Shown: in pieces, positions 14,274 to 18,627 of the stretch
How positions within the stretch are numbered: the first letter of the stretch is position 1
Layout of the letters: the number at the start of each line of letters is the position of its first letter
Notes under the pieces: model-generated
What the model saw: only the letters and a program-made list of their open reading frames with translations
Databases searched by the model: none
Told to the model about the DNA's origin: nothing
From: Gammaproteobacteria bacterium HGW-Gammaproteobacteria-14
GTDB lineage: Bacteria > Pseudomonadota > Gammaproteobacteria > Pseudomonadales > Alcanivoracaceae
DNA: 18,627 bases
Direction of reading: 5' to 3'
Assembly: GCA_002840115.1 (NCBI GenBank)
Contig: PGZG01000012.1
Span: 1 to 18,627 of the forward strand
Position numbers and translations under genes: made by a program

Positions 14274-14911
14274 TATTCCGGTCGTTTGCTTGGCGGGAAT
14301 TCGCACAGGTCTTCAATAATGCAGCTGCCGCATTTTGGTTTACGGGCGATGCAGGTGTAGCGACCATGAAGAATCAGCCAGTGGTGGGCGTCCAGCTTGA
14401 ACTCGTCGGGAATGACTCGCTCCAATCGCTTTTCCACCTCCACCACATTTTTCCCCGGTGCAATGCGGGTGCGATTGGAAACCCGGAAAATATGGGTGTC
14501 TACGGCAATGGTGGGCTGGCCGAAGGCGGTATTGAGAACCACGTTTGCGGTTTTTCGGCCAACGCCGGGTAAGGCTTCCAGAGAGGCCCGATCCTGTGGC
14601 ACTTCGCTGCTATGTTGCTCCACCAGAATGCGACAGGTCTTGATGATATTCTCGGCCTTGCTATTAAACAGACCAATGGTTTTGATGTATTGCTTGAGCC
14701 CATCCACACCGAGCGCGAGGATAGCCTCCGGCGTGTTGGCTACCGGGAACAGTTTTGCGGTGGCCTTGTTAACCCCCACATCGGTGGCCTGAGCTGACAA
14801 TGTAACCGCCACCAGCAGCTCGAACGGAGAGCTGTATTGTAGCTCCGTGGTGGGATTAGGGTTTTCCGCCCGTAGTCGGGCAAAAATTTCGCTACGCTTT
14901 TCCCGGTTCAT
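14270..14911 (-). CDS. nth: Endonuclease III (DNA glycosylase/AP lyase)
   Basis: Removes oxidised pyrimidines from DNA and nicks the abasic site. The 213 residues match E. coli Nth (211). The helix-hairpin-helix is LPGVGRKTANVV with catalytic Lys120, and the catalytic Asp138 is in VDTH. The 4Fe-4S cluster has the classic spacing C-x6-C-x2-C-x5-C in CIARKPKCGSCIIEDLC. ATG at 14909-14911 overlaps the TGA of rsxE by four bases and begins MNREKRSEIFARL as in E. coli. The frame stays open further upstream, but that is the shadow of rsxE. It is the last gene of the rsx operon. Confidence 0.97.
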   Translation of the reverse strand: MNREKRSEIFARLRAENPNPTTELQYSSPFELLVAVTLSAQATDVGVNKATAKLFPVANTPEAILALGVDGLKQYIKTIGLFNSKAENIIKTCRILVEQHSSEVPQDRASLEALPGVGRKTANVVLNTAFGQPTIAVDTHIFRVSNRTRIAPGKNVVEVEKRLERVIPDEFKLDAHHWLILHGRYTCIARKPKCGSCIIEDLCEFPPSKRPEY

Positions 14912-15618
14912 CCGCTGACTGACCCGGTAGTGCGCACCCGGCGGCTGGTTTTTGGTGACGCATCGGCCAGTCGTTTGGCGCGATCCTTGAGTTGTTTGTC
15001 GATAATATTTTTGCCGGCAATAATTAACCCGAGGCCAATAAAGGCACCCGGCGGCAGTACCGCCAGCAAGAAACCTCGATAGTCGGCAATCAGTGTGATT
15101 TGCCATTCACTGGCCATTGGCCCGAACAGCAAGTCCATATTGCTGAACAGTGTTCCCAAACCCAGCGCCTCACGCAGGGCGCCGAGGATCACCAGAATGA
15201 TCAAGAAGCCCAGCCCCATCATCAGGCCGTCGATCAGTGCGGGCAGGGGAGGATTCTTGGCAGCGAAAGCATCAGCACGGCCAAGCACAGCGCAATTGGT
15301 GACGATCAACGGAATAAAAATGCCGAGTATTTCATACAGTTCAAAAGTGAAGGCCTGCATCAGCATTTCGATGACTGTCACCAGCGCGGCAATAATCATC
15401 ACGAAGGCGGGCAGTCGAATAGCGTCGGTCACATAGTGACGAATCAACGATACACAGATGTTAGATCCTGCCAGCACTGCCATGGTGGCTAACCCAAGTC
15501 CGAGGGCGTTAACAACGGTACCGGACACAGCCAGTAATGGACACAGGCCAAGAATTTGTACGGTGGCTGGATTGTTGTTCCAGAGGCCATCGAGGCTGAT
15601 TTTCCGGTAATCAGTCAT
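14908..15618 (-). CDS. rsxE: Electron transport complex subunit RsxE/RnfE
   Basis: A 236-residue inner-membrane subunit of the Rnf/Rsx complex, with about six hydrophobic helices. Family-specific segments are LWNNNPATVQILGLCPLLAVS, the conserved LIVTNCAVLGRA with a Cys thought to help bind an iron site with RsxA, and PPGAFIGLGLIIAGKN. The basic C-terminal tail is cytoplasmic. ATG at 15616-15618 (MTDYRKISLDGLW) is preferred over 15633 because GAGGAG stands before it and the family starts there. It overlaps the end of rsxG by 8 bases and nth by 4. With RsxA, B, C, D and G it moves electrons between NADH and ferredoxin-like carriers coupled to ion flow, and in E. coli it keeps SoxR reduced. Confidence 0.96.
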   Translation of the reverse strand: MTDYRKISLDGLWNNNPATVQILGLCPLLAVSGTVVNALGLGLATMAVLAGSNICVSLIRHYVTDAIRLPAFVMIIAALVTVIEMLMQAFTFELYEILGIFIPLIVTNCAVLGRADAFAAKNPPLPALIDGLMMGLGFLIILVILGALREALGLGTLFSNMDLLFGPMASEWQITLIADYRGFLLAVLPPGAFIGLGLIIAGKNIIDKQLKDRAKRLADASPKTSRRVRTTGSVSG

Positions 15619-16258
15619 CGCAGCGCTCCTCAATCAGATCCATGGCAGGAAGGTCGAACAGCATGGCTTGCTGCTCGGCAACATACTGCAAGGTTTTATG
15701 CACGGCGCCAACCACTGCCCGTGGAGTGATGGTGGCGCCGGTAAAGCCATCAAAAATGCCGCCATCTTTTTTCACCGCCCAGCCTTTGGCTTGCGGATTA
15801 TTCAGGCTGCGTCCGTCAAAGCTGGTGATCCAGTCGGACTTGCGGATATCAATGCCGTCGCCAAGTCCTGGGGTTTCGTTATGCGGAGGCGTCACCCGGA
15901 CCCCGGTAATATCACCATCGATGTTGACGCCCACCAGCAGCCGAATGGCGCCGCCATAACCGTCTCCCGCCGTGGACTGCAATACCAGGCCGCTGTTCTG
16001 ACCATCCAGACGGGCTCGATAAATCATATGCTGGCCGCGACCGAGGCGTGGGTCGCTGACGGTGATGGAATCTGCCAACAAGGCATTGTTAAAGCTATCT
16101 GCGGGCATCACATCCAGCAGGGACTGTCGTAATGCCTGCTCTTGATTACAGCTGATGCGATCAAGCGTCGTCATATTGGTCATAGCCAACATGGCTGCGG
16201 TACTGATCGCAAACACAGAAAGTACCAGCGCGTTGCGGGTAACCGCCTGACCCATCAT
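15611..16258 (-). CDS. rsxG: Electron transport complex subunit RsxG/RnfG
   Basis: A 215-residue subunit with one N-terminal membrane helix (about 8-28) and a periplasmic FMN-binding domain. The covalent flavin site is FTGATIT (172-178), where Thr176 should carry FMN through a phosphoester bond added by ApbE. HNETPGLGD (126-134) is the other family signature. The first ATG overlaps the rsxD stop by four bases, and a second ATG follows directly, so the protein begins at Met1 or Met2. apbE is not in the window. Confidence 0.96.
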   Translation of the reverse strand: MMGQAVTRNALVLSVFAISTAAMLAMTNMTTLDRISCNQEQALRQSLLDVMPADSFNNALLADSITVSDPRLGRGQHMIYRARLDGQNSGLVLQSTAGDGYGGAIRLLVGVNIDGDITGVRVTPPHNETPGLGDGIDIRKSDWITSFDGRSLNNPQAKGWAVKKDGGIFDGFTGATITPRAVVGAVHKTLQYVAEQQAMLFDLPAMDLIEERCDD

Positions 16259-17277
16259 GGTGCTACTCCGCGCTTTGGTTTGTGGTGCCCATAGGTGCGG
16301 GGCTGGGTGTAATAGTCAATGGTGGGTGCCGACAGATTCATCAGCAGCACGGCAAACGCGACTGCGTCCGGATAGCCACCATAGCTGCGGATAACCCACA
16401 CCAGCACCCCAATGAGCGCCGCATAAATCAGTTTTCCGTAGCGACTGGTGGCCGCGCTGACGGGGTCGGTGGCAATAAAGAACGCACCAAACAGGGTGGC
16501 GCCGCTAAACACATGAAACAGCGGGCTGGCATAGCGGGCGCTGTCATAGAGCCAGAATGGCAGGGCGATAACGATCAGGCCCGCCAGCATGGCCACCGGG
16601 ATATGCCAGCTGATAATACGCCGGGCTAATAAATAGAGACCGCCGAGCAGGAAGGCGGCATTGACCCATTCCCAACCAACACCGGCAAAATTGCCGTGCA
16701 AAATGGGTTCCGCCGCGAGCTGCTCGGCATTGCCTGCCCAGGTGCGGAAGCTGTCCAGCGGTGTGGCGCCGGTAAAAGAGTCCGCGTTGGCGCTGGCTAG
16801 CAGCATGCGTACGGAGTCAAACCAGGAGGGGGCCTCATGGGGGGCAATCCAGCGCGTCATTTCCAATGGAAAGGAAATCAGCAGTACCACATAGCCCACC
16901 ATGGCAGGATTAAACGGGTTCATGCCGAGGCCACCATACAGGTGCTTGGCAACGACAATCGAAAACAGCACACCAATAACAATCAGCCACCAGGGCGACG
17001 TGGGCGGGATTGATAGAGCCAGCAGGACGGCAGTAACAACGGCGCTCCAGTCGGCCAGTGCAAAGCGAACGGCGCGACCGCGTGCTTTAAGAACCGCTGC
17101 TTCCGCCGCCAACGCCACGGGAATGGCAATGAAAAGATTAAGCAGGGTGCCCCAGCCGAATAGCCAGGTCATAACCGCGACGCCAGGGAGGGTGGCATAT
17201 ACCACCTGCCGCATAAAAATTCCGGTGCGATTGCCGGGACGGGTGGCGTGGGGCGAGGTAACGGTGATCAAACTCAT
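16255..17277 (-). CDS. rsxD: Electron transport complex subunit RsxD/RnfD
   Basis: A 340-residue polytopic inner-membrane protein of the NqrB/RnfD family. Hydrophobic helices run through the whole length. The flavin attachment motif TGATPLD (169-175) would carry FMN on Thr172, and YGGLGMNPFNPAMVGYV (114-130) is the strongly conserved family segment. FIATDPVSAATSRYGK near the C-terminus is also typical. The start overlaps the rsxC stop by four bases (ATGA) and the end overlaps rsxG by four bases. The ribosome site is weak (AGGGA), consistent with coupling to rsxC. Confidence 0.96.
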   Translation of the reverse strand: MSLITVTSPHATRPGNRTGIFMRQVVYATLPGVAVMTWLFGWGTLLNLFIAIPVALAAEAAVLKARGRAVRFALADWSAVVTAVLLALSIPPTSPWWLIVIGVLFSIVVAKHLYGGLGMNPFNPAMVGYVVLLISFPLEMTRWIAPHEAPSWFDSVRMLLASANADSFTGATPLDSFRTWAGNAEQLAAEPILHGNFAGVGWEWVNAAFLLGGLYLLARRIISWHIPVAMLAGLIVIALPFWLYDSARYASPLFHVFSGATLFGAFFIATDPVSAATSRYGKLIYAALIGVLVWVIRSYGGYPDAVAFAVLLMNLSAPTIDYYTQPRTYGHHKPKRGVAP

Positions 17278-18627
17278 TCGGATAGTCCCTGTTCATGGGT
17301 CGCGGCCTTCAGGGATTCCGCAGCGATTCGAGCCTCACGCTGGAGCGCATCGAGTTCACGGTTGAGTACGTTAATACGTTCATCATCGCCATTGATGCGC
17401 GCAGCTTCCAGCTCGCGGGCTTTATTGCGGGCTTCCGCTTCGCTGCGGGCTGCTTCAATTTTCAGGGTTTTCAGATCGCTACCACTGGCGCGCATATCGG
17501 CTTTGGCTTGATCTACCAGATTATTGAGCGCCTCTTTGGCTTTGTCCGCTTTCAGCTTGAACTTGTCGACTTGCTTGCGTAATTCATCAAGATTGTCTGC
17601 ATTGTCGCGTTCTGCATGCTCCAACGCTGCGGAAGCTTCCTTCCATTGTTTATGGGAAATATTGTAGGCGGTTTTCAGTGCCTTCATTTTTTGCGCCCGG
17701 GCGGCGGTATTGTCGTCGTCGGACTTTGACTCTGCGGTGGTATGGGATTCGCTCGCTGCTGCAGGAGGCGTTTTTGCAGGAGTTACGGCGACGCTGCCGG
17801 CATCACGAACAGCCGCTTTTGCGCTGTCCGCAAGGGCTTTAAGGCGCTCCATCTCGCTGCGCAAAGCCGCATCGTCGATGCCTTCCGCTTCTGCAGCCTT
17901 GAGTGCTTTGACGGCCGCTTTATAGGCGGCGGAAGCTTCCAGTGAAGCTGACTTGAGGGCGGTAATATCGACCACCGGAGCGACTGGTGCATTGCCGGCG
18001 TCTCGGACGGCAGCTTTGGCGGTATCGGCTTTGGCTTTTAACTGTTCGGCTTCCGCCATCAGTTCGGTGAGGTTGTCGGCGCCCTCAGCTTCCGCCGCTT
18101 TTACCGCTTTTACGGCGGCTTTGTACGCGGTAGAGGCCTCCAGAGAAGCGGCTTTCAAGGTTTTAATGTCGACGGTGCCGGTGGTTTTTGTCTGGCTTTC
18201 CAGTCGTGCTTTCCGGCGCGCCTCTTTGTCAGCCTGCTCCCGCTCCAGTCGTGCTTGCCGGGCTTCAAAACGCAATCGCGCGCGGTCGGCTTTTTGTTGC
18301 TCTGCGGCGGCGTTGCGTATTTCACCTTTCGCGAACCGATAGTACTGCACCAATGGAATATTGCTCGGGCAGACCCAGGCGCAGGCTCCGCATTCAATGC
18401 AGTCCATCAGGTTGTAATGTTGGGCCCGCTCAAGATCGCTGTTTTTCGCATGCCAGTAGAGTTGTTGCGGTAATAAATCCGCCGGGCAAACATCCTCGCA
18501 ACTGCCGCAGCGAATGCACGGTTGCTCCGGTGCGGGCGGGGGTAACTCATTGAGTGTGGCAGCGAGAATGCAGTTGCTGGTTTTAACTACCGGGATGGCG
18601 TTGCTGTGCAAGGTGAAGCCCATCATG
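17274..18627 (-). CDS. rsxC: Electron transport complex subunit RsxC/RnfC, C-terminal part (5' end outside window)
   Basis: The coding frame runs off the right edge of the window. About 450 residues are visible, starting inside the conserved MMGFTL segment that precedes the ferredoxin domain. Two 4Fe-4S clusters follow: CIRCGSCEDVCP (visible residues 37-48) and CIECGACAWVCPSNIPL (76-92). Then comes a Glu/Arg/Lys-rich helix (about 100-145) resembling E. coli RsxC (FEARQARLERE). The rest, residues 152-450, is Ala/Lys/Glu-rich predicted coiled coil made of four about 67-residue repeats. RsxC takes electrons at the NADH-side of the complex and docks RsxB. The NADH/FMN-binding part lies beyond the window. 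The tail repeats differ in sequence from those of E. coli RsxC. Confidence 0.95.
   Translation of the reverse strand, partial: MMGFTLHSNAIPVVKTSNCILAATLNELPPPAPEQPCIRCGSCEDVCPADLLPQQLYWHAKNSDLERAQHYNLMDCIECGACAWVCPSNIPLVQYYRFAKGEIRNAAAEQQKADRARLRFEARQARLEREQADKEARRKARLESQTKTTGTVDIKTLKAASLEASTAYKAAVKAVKAAEAEGADNLTELMAEAEQLKAKADTAKAAVRDAGNAPVAPVVDITALKSASLEASAAYKAAVKALKAAEAEGIDDAALRSEMERLKALADSAKAAVRDAGSVAVTPAKTPPAAASESHTTAESKSDDDNTAARAQKMKALKTAYNISHKQWKEASAALEHAERDNADNLDELRKQVDKFKLKADKAKEALNNLVDQAKADMRASGSDLKTLKIEAARSEAEARNKARELEAARINGDDERINVLNRELDALQREARIAAESLKAATHEQGLSE
17778..18173 (-). repeat. Tandem repeat in rsxC (two near-identical 65-67 codon units)
   Basis: Unit 1 (18173-17973) starts VDIKTLKAASLEAS and unit 2 (17972-17778) starts VDITALKSASLEAS. 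Both continue with AYKAAVKA(V/L)KAAEAEG, a variable acidic stretch, LKA-AD-AKAAVRDAG and a Pro/Ala/Val linker. Roughly three quarters of residues match by eye. Two more divergent units follow at the C-terminus (about visible residues 311-382 and 383-450). Confidence 0.85.

Noticed and set aside
14912..15106. N-terminal extension of Nth to 15106.
   Set aside because: It is the shadow of rsxE; the ATG at 14911 aligns with E. coli Nth and forms an ATGA overlap with rsxE.

Overview
The window reads as a gammaproteobacterial chromosome segment of moderate GC content. Gene content and order resemble Pseudomonas and Alcanivorax-like marine relatives. From memory, P. aeruginosa places an ABC ATPase, argF, grxD, a 2-Cys peroxiredoxin, rnt, argG and gloA close together, with the rnf/rsx-nth operon not far away. 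The genus is an inference; no rRNA or other marker is present.

Layout from left to right. 1-165: tail of a GGDEF protein. 155-3394 (minus): an FbpC-like ABC ATPase, argF and argD; argD and argF overlap by 4 bp. 3395-3703: divergent control region with a terminator-like hairpin in the argD leader and a Fur-box-like site before a TonB-dependent receptor. 3704-5803 (plus): FecA-like outer-membrane receptor, then a strong terminator. 5928-6977 (plus): monothiol glutaredoxin GrxD and a typical 2-Cys peroxiredoxin, closed by a very long perfect inverted-repeat terminator shared with convergent rnt (RNase T, 7096-7818 minus). 7990-9213 (plus): argG and its terminator. 9375-14273 (plus): six closely packed genes with no visible internal terminator: gloA, a RimB-like retropepsin-fold protein, rimK, an AstE/aspartoacylase-like metallo-hydrolase, a flavin-dependent amine-oxidase-like oxidoreductase and a class I SAM methyltransferase. 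14270-18627 (minus): rsxC (5' end beyond the window), rsxD, rsxG, rsxE and nth, mostly joined by 4-bp stop/start overlaps.

How the genes work together. ArgD, ArgF and ArgG supply three steps of arginine synthesis. GrxD, the peroxiredoxin and glyoxalase I form a thiol and electrophile defence set. The Rsx/Rnf membrane complex moves electrons and, in E. coli, resets SoxR; it is co-translated with the Fe-S DNA glycosylase Nth. The least routine part is 9798-14273. RimB-RimK-AstE-like is a glutamate-ligase module flanked by two putative hydrolases, and it is followed by a translationally overlapping oxidoreductase-methyltransferase pair whose substrate cannot be read from the sequence. No transposons, CRISPR arrays, tRNA or rRNA genes were seen.
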